From JAKIVR01 sp035933635 (lineage in GTDB: Archaea; Thermoplasmatota; Thermoplasmata; Lutacidiplasmatales; UBA184), in contig DASYYY010000038.1 in the NCBI GenBank assembly GCA_035933635.1, positions 1 through 64,000 on the forward strand: a stretch of 64,000 bases of DNA, read 5' to 3'. The notes beneath the pieces were generated by a model, which worked only from the letters and a program-made list of their open reading frames with translations, searched no databases and was not told the DNA's origin. Both the position numbers and the translations under genes were made by a program. Positions 26,588-35,105 of this stretch are shown in pieces; the first letter of the stretch is position 1; every line of letters begins with the position of its first letter.

Positions 26588-28813
26588 TCAACGGGGCCCG
26601 GGGCGGCTGGGGTTCTCCGCACGCGCGGGTCGCGTGAGGAAGTAGTCGAGCGTCGACCCGGCGACGCCCCCAAGGATCAGGCCGATCACGAGGAGTATCC
26701 ACTCGGGCGGCGTTGAACCGCCCCCTGAAGCCGAGCCGCCGATCGGTGGAACGATCACGATCGTCGCGCTGGCAGAGACGGTCGTCCCCCCGCTCACCCC
26801 GAACACGAGGAGGTGGACCGTGCCGGGCTGGTCTCGGGCGTAGAACTGAACGACTGGCCCGTCGCTCCGGTTCAGGCTTCCCAGCGAAGTCCCGAGCAGC
26901 GTCCAATTGAAGGTGACCGAGCTCGTGGTGTCGGAGCCGTCGCTCGCCACCGCCCACGCGCTGAGCGTGAGGTTGCCCCCCACGACGACGGTGGTGTTGG
27001 CGGGTAGGAGGGCCACCACGCTCAGGGTCGGAATCGGAGGCGGTGGGGCGCTGGCGACCCGGACGGTGGCGGCGGCGACCCGGGTCAAGCCCCCGTAGGT
27101 CGCCCGAACCATGATCCCCACGTTCACGCCGACCGCCGCCGACGAGGGCGTGTAGGTCACGCTCGAGCCGGACGAGAGGTTGAGCCTCGAGGAGGAGTCG
27201 CCCGAGATCGTCCATGCGAACGCGGTGGAGTTCGTCAGGTCCGACCCGGTCGACGAGAACGCCACGGCACTGAATCCGACCGAGGAGCCCAATCGGACCG
27301 ATGCGGTATGCGGGAGCACGGCCACCGACGCCAGCGAAGGGGAGGTCGTCGAGGTGACGATCGTCACCTCCGACGCATTGTAGACGGTCGTCCGGTTCCC
27401 TGTCGCCTGAACGTAGAGCACCGCGGTGCCAGCGGTAGAACCGGCGGTGATCCGAATGACCGTTCCCACCGAGGAGTTGAGGGTCCCCAGCCCCGCCGGC
27501 AGCAGGCCCCACGTGTAGTTGACCGGGAACGCGGGCGACGATCCGCCGAACACGAATGCCGCGGCCTGCACCGTCGAAGAGGCACCGACCGAGAGCGTCA
27601 GGTTGGAGGGCTCTTCCGCGACCCCGACCAACGAGAGTGGCATGCCGCCAAAGGTCCAGGTGTCGTTGAAGTACTGGCTGACGGAGCCGCCGGCGAGCTG
27701 GAAGCCGCCGAAGTACAGCGAGTAGTTGTCGGCCGCATCGAAGATGAACTCCGCCCCCCACCGGGCGGAAGGGGCCGCGGGCATCGAGGGTGAGGCCCAC
27801 TGGGCACCACGGAGGACCCACGTGTCGGAATAGTAGAGCCCCCCCGCGTGACCCCCAAAGAGCACCGAGACGTTCCAGATCGGGTCGTAGGCCAGACCGG
27901 CCCCGTTGCGCGCCGGGGGCGGGTTGGTGGGATTGATCGCGGTCCAATCGCCGTTCGAGAAGAGCCAGGTGTCCCCCACGTTGCCCCCGGCCCCCGAGCT
28001 CGCATTGTAGCCGGTGGCCAGGACCTCACCGCCCCGCGAGGTGTCGGTGGTCATCCCGGCGTCGTAGCGGCCCGTCGGGGAGTGTGCCGGGAACTTCTCG
28101 GTCCAGGTCCCCGCGGCGTACCACCAGGTGTCCTGGTCCGTGGTCGAGGCGGTCGTCGTCGGCAGCCCGCCGAACAGAAGCACTCCGAGCCCTCGCGCGT
28201 CCGACGCCATGGCCGGGCCCAGCCGCGGGGTAGGTGCCACCGTGCTGGTCCGGTTCGTCCAGTCGTCTCCGTTGAACGTCCAAGTATCGTTGAAGGAGAG
28301 CGAGCCGTTCCCGGCCGTGGAGCCACCGAACAGTACGACGACTCCTCCGACGGGGTCGTAGGTCATCCCGGGGCGGAATCGCGATGGGGGCGTGTGCATC
28401 GTGCGAATGTGGACCCAGACCCCAGCGTGGTACTCCCATGTCCCGTTCCCCGGAGTACACGTGAACGCCCAGTAGTCGCCGGAAGTGCAGCCGCCGAAGA
28501 CGACCACCCGACCGAGTACGGGGTCGTACGCCACGCCGGCGCCGGCGAGTCCGGGAGGTCCGTGGACGTCCGACTCGTTGACCCAGACCAAGCCGTGACT
28601 GGTCGGATCCAAGGGCATGGCGCCTCCCACCGCCCCTGCCGGGAGGACTGGCGGGGAACGGACTGAGGATACCCCGGGGATCGGCCTCCCGGGAGGTATG
28701 ACGACGAGAAGCATCGCGACCGAGACCAACACCACGATGCCCACAGTCGGTGGGGGAGATCCGCCCACCCAGGGGGAGCGACCCTTCGCCGGACGGGTAC
28801 TCGGAATGAACAT
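26588..28813 (-). CDS. Kelch surface protein with Ig-like repeats and C-terminal anchor
   Basis: A 741-residue surface protein. N-terminal membrane/signal segment at about 24-42, kelch repeats at about 70-410 (repeated VLFGG...DTW...AG.W pattern), then about three bacterial-Ig-like repeats (e.g. SVAVLPHTASVRLGSSVGFSA and SVVALLPANTTVVVGGNLTL), a membrane helix near 700-722 (WILLVIGLILGGVAGSTL) and a short Arg/Pro tail. Sequons are frequent. It lies just upstream of the kelch/PKD gene on the same strand with an 88-nt gap and separate promoters; GAGGTTTAATT at about 28843-28853 is its likely BRE/TATA. It is probably an adhesin or cell-wall layer component; the ligand is unknown. Confidence 0.83.
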   Translation of the reverse strand: MFIPSTRPAKGRSPWVGGSPPPTVGIVVLVSVAMLLVVIPPGRPIPGVSSVRSPPVLPAGAVGGAMPLDPTSHGLVWVNESDVHGPPGLAGAGVAYDPVLGRVVVFGGCTSGDYWAFTCTPGNGTWEYHAGVWVHIRTMHTPPSRFRPGMTYDPVGGVVVLFGGSTAGNGSLSFNDTWTFNGDDWTNRTSTVAPTPRLGPAMASDARGLGVLLFGGLPTTTASTTDQDTWWYAAGTWTEKFPAHSPTGRYDAGMTTDTSRGGEVLATGYNASSGAGGNVGDTWLFSNGDWTAINPTNPPPARNGAGLAYDPIWNVSVLFGGHAGGLYYSDTWVLRGAQWASPSMPAAPSARWGAEFIFDAADNYSLYFGGFQLAGGSVSQYFNDTWTFGGMPLSLVGVAEEPSNLTLSVGASSTVQAAAFVFGGSSPAFPVNYTWGLLPAGLGTLNSSVGTVIRITAGSTAGTAVLYVQATGNRTTVYNASEVTIVTSTTSPSLASVAVLPHTASVRLGSSVGFSAVAFSSTGSDLTNSTAFAWTISGDSSSRLNLSSGSSVTYTPSSAAVGVNVGIMVRATYGGLTRVAAATVRVASAPPPPIPTLSVVALLPANTTVVVGGNLTLSAWAVASDGSDTTSSVTFNWTLLGTSLGSLNRSDGPVVQFYARDQPGTVHLLVFGVSGGTTVSASATIVIVPPIGGSASGGGSTPPEWILLVIGLILGGVAGSTLDYFLTRPARAENPSRPGPR

Positions 28814-29107
28814 TCGGGGCTGCCGGCGGTAGTTCGGGTGCCCGAATTAAACCTCTCACGCGGATACGCCCTCCCTGCTCGTAGTGCATTCGCCCGGTCC
28901 GTCCGGCCAGCCGTTCTGTCGCCCGGGGGCTCGCCGCTGGGGGCGCCGTGACCCGCCGGAGAAGATCCGAGCGCGACCCGCTCGGAGTGAGGCCAGGTCG
29001 AGAGGGTGACCCCGAACCTGGAAGCCAGGATCCGGTTCGAACTGCGGACCCTGGCCTCGTCGCCGCCGCAAGGTAGTAGTTTATCGACGCGTCAATACGA
29101 GCTGTCG

Positions 29108-29203
29108 ATGAGGCGAGCACGGGCCTCGGGAAGATCCCTGGGCGGGCGCCGGCTCAACGAAACTCCGGCGGGCTGGGGTCGGTCCAGGCGGCCGGGCGCG
29201 TGA
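29108..29203 (+). CDS. Possible 31-residue leader ORF before the glycosyltransferase
   Basis: A short Arg-rich frame (MRRARASGRSLGG...) whose ATG lies about 25 nt after GTTTATC at 29079-29085, the leaderless layout used by neighbours, and whose TGA overlaps the glycosyltransferase GTG start as GTGA. It may be a real miniprotein or only a translated leader coupling expression of the next gene. Its composition resembles chance frames in this GC-rich DNA, so the call is weak. Confidence 0.25.
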   Translation: MRRARASGRSLGGRRLNETPAGWGRSRRPGA

Positions 29204-30147
29204 CGGAACTTCCGGAGATTCCCATCGCGGGGTTCTCGGTCGTTCGGAACGGGATCCGGAACGGCTACCCGTTCCTCGAGGCGATCCGGAGCGCGCTCCC
29301 GGTGTGCAGCCGTGTGTACGTCGGGGAGGGATTCTCGGACGACGGGACCTACGAAGCGCTCGAAGCCCTCCAACGCTCGGACCCCCGGATCGTCCTCTGT
29401 CGCATTCGGTGGGAGGCCGCCGGCGGTGGCGGCGCACCGATCCGGACAGCGCTGAACGCGCTTCGAGCCGGGCTGACCGAGCCCTGGCTCTTCCAGTTCG
29501 ATGCGAACGACGTGATCCCGGCCGAGGACGTCCCCGTGCTTCGTCGACTCCCGACGCTGCATCCGGACCGCGACCTCCTGGCGCTCCCCTACCGCCAGTT
29601 CCTGGGGCGATACGCGTTCAATGAGGAGTTTCGATTCCGGCTGGTTCGCAACCTGCCCACGATCCGGGTGCTCTGGGACGGCTGGACCATGGGCTTCCAC
29701 CTGGCACCTTCGGAGTTACTGCGGCCTCGGGAATTCCGTCGCGTCCTGGCCCGGACCGCACTGGCGGTCGTCCAGGATCGGGTGGCGGTTCACTTGCCCG
29801 AGGAGGCGGTCTACCTACCGCGACCGATCCACCACTACTACGGGCTCTTCCCCGAGTCGTTCACCTCGAAGATGCTGACCAAGGAGTGGTTGCAGGCCAA
29901 TCCCCACTACCGTACCGCCGCCGTCGCAGGTGGCGGCCTGCCCGGATCGGTCGAGCAATACGGCCGGGACCACGACTACGACGGCTTCTGGAGGAAGGTG
30001 CTCGACCACCAGCAAGCGCTCCGGGCCCTCGGCGTCCCACTGAACAAGGAGTTTCCCTATGCCGAACTCCTTCCGAACGATGGTCACCCGCCCCTGATCC
30101 GACCCCGACTCGGGCAGCCGAGGTACGAGGTGGGCGTAGCGAAGTGA
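29200..30147 (+). CDS. Family 2-like glycosyltransferase
   Basis: A 315-residue cytosolic protein beginning IPIAGFSVVRNGIRNGYPFLEAIRSALP, then VYVGEGFSDDGTYEALEAL, the nucleotide-sugar-binding start of GT-A enzymes. FQFDANDVIP fits the place of the metal-binding DXD motif (here D-A-N-D). No membrane segments. GT2 enzymes transfer sugars to lipids, polysaccharides or proteins. With sequon-rich surface proteins on both sides, a role in surface glycan synthesis is plausible but unproven. The first available start is GTG 29200, overlapping a short upstream ORF. Confidence 0.75.
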   Translation: MTELPEIPIAGFSVVRNGIRNGYPFLEAIRSALPVCSRVYVGEGFSDDGTYEALEALQRSDPRIVLCRIRWEAAGGGGAPIRTALNALRAGLTEPWLFQFDANDVIPAEDVPVLRRLPTLHPDRDLLALPYRQFLGRYAFNEEFRFRLVRNLPTIRVLWDGWTMGFHLAPSELLRPREFRRVLARTALAVVQDRVAVHLPEEAVYLPRPIHHYYGLFPESFTSKMLTKEWLQANPHYRTAAVAGGGLPGSVEQYGRDHDYDGFWRKVLDHQQALRALGVPLNKEFPYAELLPNDGHPPLIRPRLGQPRYEVGVAK

Positions 30148-30201
30148 CCCCCCACACTCCCCGGGGCCGAGTTCGGCCCCCGCCCGGCGCGTAAAGGGCG
30201 T

Positions 30202-30960
30202 TCAAGACGGGCTACCCGCGCCGCCACGTCGCTGCCGCCGGCGTATCGCCAGGACGGCAAGCGCGAGGGCGAGCCCGCCCAGCAGCCCGACTCCGAGCCA
30301 AAGGTAACCGGCCACGGACGGCCCGGGCGACGTCACCGCCACTCGGAGCTCGAGCGAACCCGAAACGGTGTACCCGTGCGCGTCGCGGAGCTGGACGACA
30401 ACGTGGTACGATCCAGAGGGGAGGGGAGGCGTCGTGTACGATCCGGAGCTGGTCCAGCTCGGCGGGGCTCCGGGACCGGTCCAGAGGAACTGGTAGGGGG
30501 ATGAGCCGCCGCTCGGGGTTGCCTCGATCGTGACACCCCCTTGGGCCGACGAGTTCGGGGTCGTATGCAACGACACCGACAGGGGACTCGCACCGGTCAC
30601 ATCGATGTAGGTCTGCCGAGCGGTCCGGTTGTGCGCGGAATCGGTGACGTTCAGTCCGAGAACGAACAGGCCGTTACCCATCGGGCGGAAGTCCCACCTC
30701 TCCCCGGCAGAGGTGTTCGTCAGGTTCGACCGGATCGGGGTCCCGTTGAGCTCCCAGTCGAAACTGTACGGCGGAGCTCCGCCTGAGACGTTACCCCAAT
30801 AGGTCACGTTCGTTCCTAGGGAGACCGCCGAAGGTCCATCCAGGCCCAAGGAGAGGGCTGCCCCGGCGAGCGTAGTTCGCCCTGACGCGGGGAGGGCGAG
30901 GATGGTCAAGCCGAGTGCGATCCAAACGACCGCGGCTCGCCGGACCTCATTCCGCCGCAT
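30202..30960 (-). CDS. PKD-like domain surface protein with C-terminal anchor
   Basis: About 252 residues: N-terminal signal (AAVVWIALGLTILALPASG), two Ig/PKD-like beta-sandwich units (GGAPPYSFDWELNGTP and GGSSPYQFLWTGPG are the typical GG-x-x-P-Y start of such repeats), a C-terminal membrane helix (GYLWLGVGLLGGLALALAVLAI) and basic RRRQRRGG tail. Several sequons. Function unknown; it resembles the PKD parts of the kelch proteins nearby. The ATG at 30960 follows GGGGAG closely; the frame is open further upstream but without signal-peptide character. Divergent from the ComA-fusion gene. Confidence 0.72.
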   Translation of the reverse strand: MRRNEVRRAAVVWIALGLTILALPASGRTTLAGAALSLGLDGPSAVSLGTNVTYWGNVSGGAPPYSFDWELNGTPIRSNLTNTSAGERWDFRPMGNGLFVLGLNVTDSAHNRTARQTYIDVTGASPLSVSLHTTPNSSAQGGVTIEATPSGGSSPYQFLWTGPGAPPSWTSSGSYTTPPLPSGSYHVVVQLRDAHGYTVSGSLELRVAVTSPGPSVAGYLWLGVGLLGGLALALAVLAIRRRQRRGGAGSPS

Positions 30961-31135
30961 CTCCCCGAAGTGGAGCCTTTCGGGCAGAAAAACGGGTGGT
31001 TTGAGGCTCGAACGGTGATGGAATGGCCGCCGAAGAGCTCCGTCGAGGCGTCGACGGGGCCGCGACACCCTAGCAGGCAACGTATCCGTTGATATACATC
31101 CTATTTCCATAAACTGCGGATGCTCAGGGTGTCCG

Positions 31136-32134
31136 ATGGCAAGTTCTGCGCTCAAGCGGCCAATTCCCGCCTTCTTTCCCGCCGAAGCCCCGACGTTCGT
31201 CCGACCCCGCAAGGTCGGCGTCACCCACGTACTCGATCGGCTCCAGCCGGGTAGTCTCGAAGAGATTCGCAGCCTCGCGCCCTACATTGACATCGTCAAG
31301 ATCGGCTGGGGACTGCCCCTCCTGCTCTCCCGCGACAAGCTGCGCGAGCGGATCCGTTTCTACCACGACCTCGGTGCGGAGGTCTCGACCGGCGGGACGC
31401 TCCTCGAGTACTCGGTGGTCCGCGACCGCACCCCGGCGTTCATGGACGAGGCGCGGGAGCTCGGGTTCGACCTGATCGAGATCTCCGATGGGATCATCGA
31501 CCTCGCCCGGACCCAGATCGAAAGGCTGACCCGCGACGTGGAGCGCCGCGGTCTTGACGTCCTCATCGAGGTGGGCAAGAAGAACCCCCAGAACCAGCTC
31601 TCCCTCCGCGAGACGCTCGACCGCGTCGAGCACGCTCGGTCGCTCAAGCCGCGCAAGGTGATCATCGAGTCCCGGGAATCGGGGCGCGGTGTCGGGATCT
31701 ACGATGGCGAGGGTGGCATCAAGTGGGACTGGGTCCGGACGATCCTCTCCGACCATCCGCTCGAGGACCTCATCTTCGAGGCCCCCCAGGAGAGCCAGCA
31801 GATCGCGCTGCTCGTTGAGCTCGGCCAGGAGACCAACCTCGGCAACGTGGCAATGACCTCCATCGCCCCCCTCGCCTCCCAACGTCTGGGTTTGCGGGGC
31901 GACACGTTCGGCGCCCTGCGGAGCTCCCGGAGCGTCAAGGGGCCGCCGGCGACGAAGTTCCTGTACTTCCTGCTCGAGACCTACCGCGGCCTCGACCAGA
32001 GCGAGCTCGTGCGGCTCTCCCGCCTGCCCCGCCGCACGGTCCAGAGCGCGCTCGTCGAGCTCCGCAAGCAGGGACTCGTGCGCGAGGGCGTCTCGTTGGT
32101 CGATTCCCGTCGACGCGAGTACCGTCTGGCGTGA
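31136..32134 (+). CDS. ComA-family (phosphosulfolactate synthase-like) protein fused to a winged helix
   Basis: A 332-residue fusion. Residues about 20-260 form the ComA TIM barrel: VKIGWG, GGTLLEYSV, LIEISDG, VLIEVGKK and IIESRESG are family motifs. ComA adds sulfite to phosphoenolpyruvate as the first step to coenzyme M; relatives exist in bacteria and plants (HSA32) with other roles. Residues about 268-332 are a winged helix (TKFLYFLLETYRGLDQSELVRLSRLPRRTVQSALVELRKQGLV). No other coenzyme M genes are nearby, so the product may be a regulator that reads a metabolite with its barrel. CATAAAC at 31108-31114 lies about 25 nt before the ATG. Divergent from the PKD-like gene. Confidence 0.83.
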   Translation: MASSALKRPIPAFFPAEAPTFVRPRKVGVTHVLDRLQPGSLEEIRSLAPYIDIVKIGWGLPLLLSRDKLRERIRFYHDLGAEVSTGGTLLEYSVVRDRTPAFMDEARELGFDLIEISDGIIDLARTQIERLTRDVERRGLDVLIEVGKKNPQNQLSLRETLDRVEHARSLKPRKVIIESRESGRGVGIYDGEGGIKWDWVRTILSDHPLEDLIFEAPQESQQIALLVELGQETNLGNVAMTSIAPLASQRLGLRGDTFGALRSSRSVKGPPATKFLYFLLETYRGLDQSELVRLSRLPRRTVQSALVELRKQGLVREGVSLVDSRRREYRLA

Positions 32135-32161
32135 CCCGGCGCGGCTTCGCACGATCCCGGT

Positions 32162-32863
32162 CTAGAACCCGGCCAGGAGTTCGTCCATCGCGGCGCGAGG
32201 CCGGGCCGACGCCGCGACCGCGCTGGCGACCAGGATCCCCTCGGCCCCCAGTTCCAGCGAGCGGCGCACGTCGTTCCGATCATGGATACCCGCGCCGCAG
32301 AGGACGATCGTACTCGGACTGACCCGGTGCACGGCCGCGACGGTGTCCTCGATGACCTCGGGCTTGGCTTCGGCGACCGAGATCTTTCCCCCGATAAGTT
32401 CCGGAGGCTCGACGGCCAGATAGGGCGGCCGGAACCGAGCCAATCTCGCCGATTCCTTTGCGTCCCGGGAACACAGGAGCGGGACCAGACCGGCGCCCCG
32501 CAACGAGTCGAGGGTCGGCCCCACGTTGGCCCCCGGCAATCGGTGCTCCGAGTGATTGACCAAGCTTCCCGCGGCACCCGCCGCGCGGAGCGCGGATGGA
32601 ACGAGGTACCCGGTCTTCGCCCCCGGTCCGAACGCGTCCGCATGTTGGGCCAATACCGGAATCCAGAGCGACTCGGCGAGCCTACCGATGTCGGCCGCGG
32701 CCGGGGCGACCGCAGCCGCGACACCGAGCTCAGCGGTCTTTGTCGCGAGCCCCTCGGCGAGCCGGAGCGCTCCCGGGCCCACCGCCGAGGGGTAGGCTTT
32801 CAGGTTGAGCACGAAGACCGGCCGCCCGAGGGGCGCCCGGTCAGTGCGGTGCGGCCGGCGCAC
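32162..32863 (-). CDS. tpiA: Triosephosphate isomerase, archaeal type
   Basis: A 233-residue enzyme interconverting dihydroxyacetone phosphate and glyceraldehyde 3-phosphate in glycolysis/gluconeogenesis. Active-site residues are visible: N20 and K22 (LNLKAY), H104 (VNHSEHR) and E152 (AVEPPELIG). The length matches the short archaeal form. The GTG start at 32863 is chosen because PVFVLNLK must be included; this makes the gene overlap the upstream small gene by 23 nt, so they are probably co-transcribed. Confidence 0.93.
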   Translation of the reverse strand: MRRPHRTDRAPLGRPVFVLNLKAYPSAVGPGALRLAEGLATKTAELGVAAAVAPAAADIGRLAESLWIPVLAQHADAFGPGAKTGYLVPSALRAAGAAGSLVNHSEHRLPGANVGPTLDSLRGAGLVPLLCSRDAKESARLARFRPPYLAVEPPELIGGKISVAEAKPEVIEDTVAAVHRVSPSTIVLCGAGIHDRNDVRRSLELGAEGILVASAVAASARPRAAMDELLAGF

Positions 32864-33053
32864 GGACCCGCTTGGGGAGCGAACAGATGGCGTACTCGTC
32901 GCCGTCCCAGAAAACTTCGCGGTCCGGGTGCCGCTTCTGCAGCTCCGGGATCTTCGCGAGGACATCGGCGAGCGTCATCGTCTCGTCGTTCGGGTCGATG
33001 CGCAAATGGACGATCTTCTTGGCCCGATCCGAGGAATGGCCGAGTTCCGCCAT
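32841..33053 (-). CDS. Conserved-looking small protein upstream of tpiA
   Basis: A 70-residue acidic/mixed protein (MAELGHSSDRAKKIVHLRID...LADVLAKIPELQKRHPDREVFWDGDEYAICSLPKRV). It has a plausible alpha/beta composition, no membrane segment and no cysteine pair. The family was not recognised. Its reading frame runs 23 nt into tpiA. Normal amino-acid composition, unlike chance frames here, and tight coupling to tpiA support it as real. Confidence 0.65.
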   Translation of the reverse strand: MAELGHSSDRAKKIVHLRIDPNDETMTLADVLAKIPELQKRHPDREVFWDGDEYAICSLPKRVRAPAAPH

Positions 33054-33285
33054 GCGGTCCGGTGCCCGTCGTCTAACGGGCGGCCGGATAATGAAGGCTT
33101 TGTACCGGACTTCGCCGAGAGGATCGGGCGTTCGCGAAGGCGACCGGGGCGAACCGAGGCTGCGCGGGCAGTATATCCAGGGCGCGGTGCGTACTGAGGC
33201 CGGGCACGTGGCGCTCGGTCGAGCACCGTCCTCTCCCCTCCGCGGCGCACGCTCATATTCGGCGGTCGGCGTGGCTTGCGGTCGC

Positions 33286-33561
33286 ATGAAGGACCGCAGT
33301 GAACTGGACCGGGTCGTCTTCGGCCAGACCCGAGTGATCCTCAACAAGGATCTATCGGTGATGAACCCCAACCTGGTCGAAGGGTCGAGCGGACTGGTCG
33401 TCGGCAAGGTGGCGAACTACACGCTGAAGGTTCAGTTCCCGCGGGTCACGGTCGCAATCAATTGGCGGGACTGTGAGATTATCCCGGGCAAGACCGGGAT
33501 GCCTACCGAGGCGGAGCAACCGAAGGTGATCCCCAAACCTCGGACGATGGGCGAGGAGTGA
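33286..33561 (+). CDS. Small protein of unknown function
   Basis: A 91-residue protein (MKDRSELDRVVFGQTRVILN...SGLVVGKVANYTLKVQFPRVTVAINWRDCEII). Alternating hydrophobic residues suggest a small beta-barrel; no family recognised. The ATG is supported by CATATT at 33254-33259, about 29 nt upstream, fitting a leaderless transcript; the open frame extends upstream to 32872 but overlaps the bottom-strand small gene there. Divergent from the tpiA pair. Confidence 0.6.
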   Translation: MKDRSELDRVVFGQTRVILNKDLSVMNPNLVEGSSGLVVGKVANYTLKVQFPRVTVAINWRDCEIIPGKTGMPTEAEQPKVIPKPRTMGEE

Positions 33562-33892
33562 GCGGACCTCGTCTCCTCGGTCTTACGCATTTCAAATCAG
33601 CATCGAGCAGCGGCGCGGGATGATGAGAACTAGAACCAGCTGAAACATGAGGAATGATGGGCGAGCTGACCGCGCCGCATCCGTTGGGTCGTCATGACTT
33701 CCGACTCGACTTGCATGATTCGCATCCGGAAACCGTGATTCGGGCACAAACAACACGATGACCCTCCACCGCGCCGACCAGCTAGATCCCGAATCTAGAC
33801 GGATGGATGCGCATCCATGTGGCATTATGCGCAGAGACCGAAAACGAGAACTGCGCGCACCCGTTTTTCTCTCAGGCGGACCAAATCCAGAA
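33562..33892. other. Intergenic region, nothing recognised
   Basis: About 330 bases of lower GC than the flanks, ahead of the tyrosine-rich gene array. No RNA gene or convincing coding frame was seen; a 77-codon bottom-strand frame lacks a promoter or family signal. Confidence 0.5.
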
Positions 33893-33900
33893 ATTGCGTA
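33893..33900 (+). promoter_or_regulatory. ATTGCGTA box of the first tyrosine-rich gene
   Basis: ATTGCGTA begins exactly 50 nt before the TTTAAGTA TATA box; the fourth paralogue has the same octamer at the same spacing. The following AATTT and GTCGAGGT are also shared, so the upstream regions of genes 1 and 4 look homologous or co-regulated. Confidence 0.55.
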
Positions 33901-33937
33901 TCAACTCTAATTTAAGGCGTCATTCAAGTGTCTCCGT

Positions 33938-34029
33938 CGAGGTTTAAGTAAGCGGAACCGTTGCTCCGTTCGCTTCTCCTGACGGGAGCCCGGTGATGCC
34001 GGGAGCCGGGAAGGGGGGAAAAGAAAGAC
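33938..34029 (+). promoter_or_regulatory. Promoter and long structured leader of tyrosine-rich gene 1
   Basis: GTCGAGG followed by TATA box TTTAAGTA (33943-33950), then 87 nt from TATA start to ATG. With transcription starting about 25 nt after TATA this leaves a leader of about 60 nt. Two adjacent hairpins, CTCC/GGAG (33976-33988) and CCCGG/CCGGG (33989-34003), lie near its 5' end. An imperfect repeat AAGCGGAAC/GTTCGCTT (33950-33975) spans the predicted start. A GGGGGGAAAAG stretch before the ATG can serve as ribosome-binding site. Confidence 0.6.
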
Positions 34030-35034
34030 ATGGGAGAAAAGAAGAAGGGAATGGGACGAGAGATCGGGTATCGATGGCGGCGCGGCATTCCGCTCGGCGT
34101 GGGCGGAGCCGCGGCGGCTCTGGTGTTCATCATGGCACTGGCGCCGGCGGGCCTCGGCGCGCACGCTCCCTCGGTGACTGTCGTTGCTCCGTTCCATGGA
34201 GTGAGCGGCAAGTTCGCCTTCACCGAGATCAATGGATGCGCGGCGTTCAAGGGCTCCGCGAAGTTTAGCCTGACCACCGGTGTCGGCTCGGCGATGGCGA
34301 CGGCCTCGGCCAAGAGCTGCCCGGGTAACCTCGCTGGCGTTAACCTCGACAGCTATGCGGACACCGACAACGAGGCCACGTCCGCGATCAAGCTGACGTT
34401 GCCCACGGGGTCCCACACTGTCAACACGACTTGGAAGGTTGGCTGGACGACCTCGGGCGGCTGGGCGACCACGGGCATCTGCCCGACCACGCCGTTCCAC
34501 GACACCTACAACTACAGCACCGCCACCTACGCGTACTGGGACAACTACACGGGGTACAGCGGGTACTGCTCCACCTACGCCTCGGCCTACGGCGGAGTAT
34601 ACTCCTACCTCGAGGACATCACGACGGGGACCTACTTCTACGCGTCCAACTCGATGACGGGGTCCTTCTACACGGAGAACTACTCGGACCACGGGTTTGA
34701 GTGGTACCACGACACGACCTGGACCTCCTCGAGCGGGTACAGCTACAGCAACGGGACGTACTCGAGCAACTACACCGGTCAGTACTCCTACAACGGAACG
34801 TACTGCTACGGCAACACCTGTCCGACGTCCTGGACCGGTTCGTTCAGCGGCGGCAACCTGGTGTTCACCAGCGCGGCGGGCTTCAACCGGCTGCACCACT
34901 ACGCCCTGGTGGTGGAGATCTACGGTGAGGTCGACACCTCCGTCGATGGCTGGGCCCACGGCCTGGCGACCGCGAACTTCAACATGGCGACCTCGCCGAA
35001 CGGAGCGACGCTCTCGAGCATCGTCATCAGCTAA
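34030..35034 (+). CDS. Secreted tyrosine-rich six-cysteine protein 1 (divergent member)
   Basis: A 334-residue secreted protein of no recognised family. A basic N-terminus (GREIGYRWRRG) and hydrophobic stretch 20-42 ending APAGLGAHA form a signal peptide with an Ala-x-Ala-like cleavage site. The mature chain has no C-terminal anchor. Cysteines at 70, 97, 151, 180, 259 and 264 suggest three disulfides. Residues 160-260 contain about 24 tyrosines mixed with Ser, Thr, Gly and Asn, and sequons such as NYT, NGT and NYS. Composition suggests an extracellular structural or matrix protein; this is inference. First gene of the array and the most divergent in its Tyr-rich centre. It shares promoter features and the ATTGCGTA box with gene 4. 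Confidence 0.85.
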   Translation: MGEKKKGMGREIGYRWRRGIPLGVGGAAAALVFIMALAPAGLGAHAPSVTVVAPFHGVSGKFAFTEINGCAAFKGSAKFSLTTGVGSAMATASAKSCPGNLAGVNLDSYADTDNEATSAIKLTLPTGSHTVNTTWKVGWTTSGGWATTGICPTTPFHDTYNYSTATYAYWDNYTGYSGYCSTYASAYGGVYSYLEDITTGTYFYASNSMTGSFYTENYSDHGFEWYHDTTWTSSSGYSYSNGTYSSNYTGQYSYNGTYCYGNTCPTSWTGSFSGGNLVFTSAAGFNRLHHYALVVEIYGEVDTSVDGWAHGLATANFNMATSPNGATLSSIVIS

Positions 35035-35051
35035 GGGAGTCCGGTAACCCT

Positions 35052-35105
35052 AGGGCGCACGGCTCTCGTGGCCGCGCGCCCTCCAACCTTTTCACTTTCT
35101 TCAAA
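35052..35105 (+). terminator. Terminator of tyrosine-rich gene 1
   Basis: Perfect 7-bp inverted repeat AGGGCGC/GCGCCCT (35052-35058 and 35076-35082) followed by the pyrimidine run CCAACCTTTTCACTTTCTTC. The remaining bases to 35280 show nothing recognisable. Confidence 0.6.

Noticed and set aside
33062..33100. GCCCGTCGTCTAACGGGC, resembling a tRNA D-arm or short stem
   Set aside because: No acceptor, anticodon or T-arm could be folded around it, and it lies in the upstream region of the tpiA-linked small gene.
33592..33825. 77-codon bottom-strand frame before the array
   Set aside because: No promoter, no recognisable fold, and it sits in an AT-richer intergenic stretch where long frames need more support.
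34030..35034. Reading the tyrosine-rich proteins as copper-radical oxidases or pilins
   Set aside because: There is no kelch/oxidase active-site pattern, no prepilin peptidase site after the basic N-terminus, and the signal ends in a normal signal-peptidase-type site.
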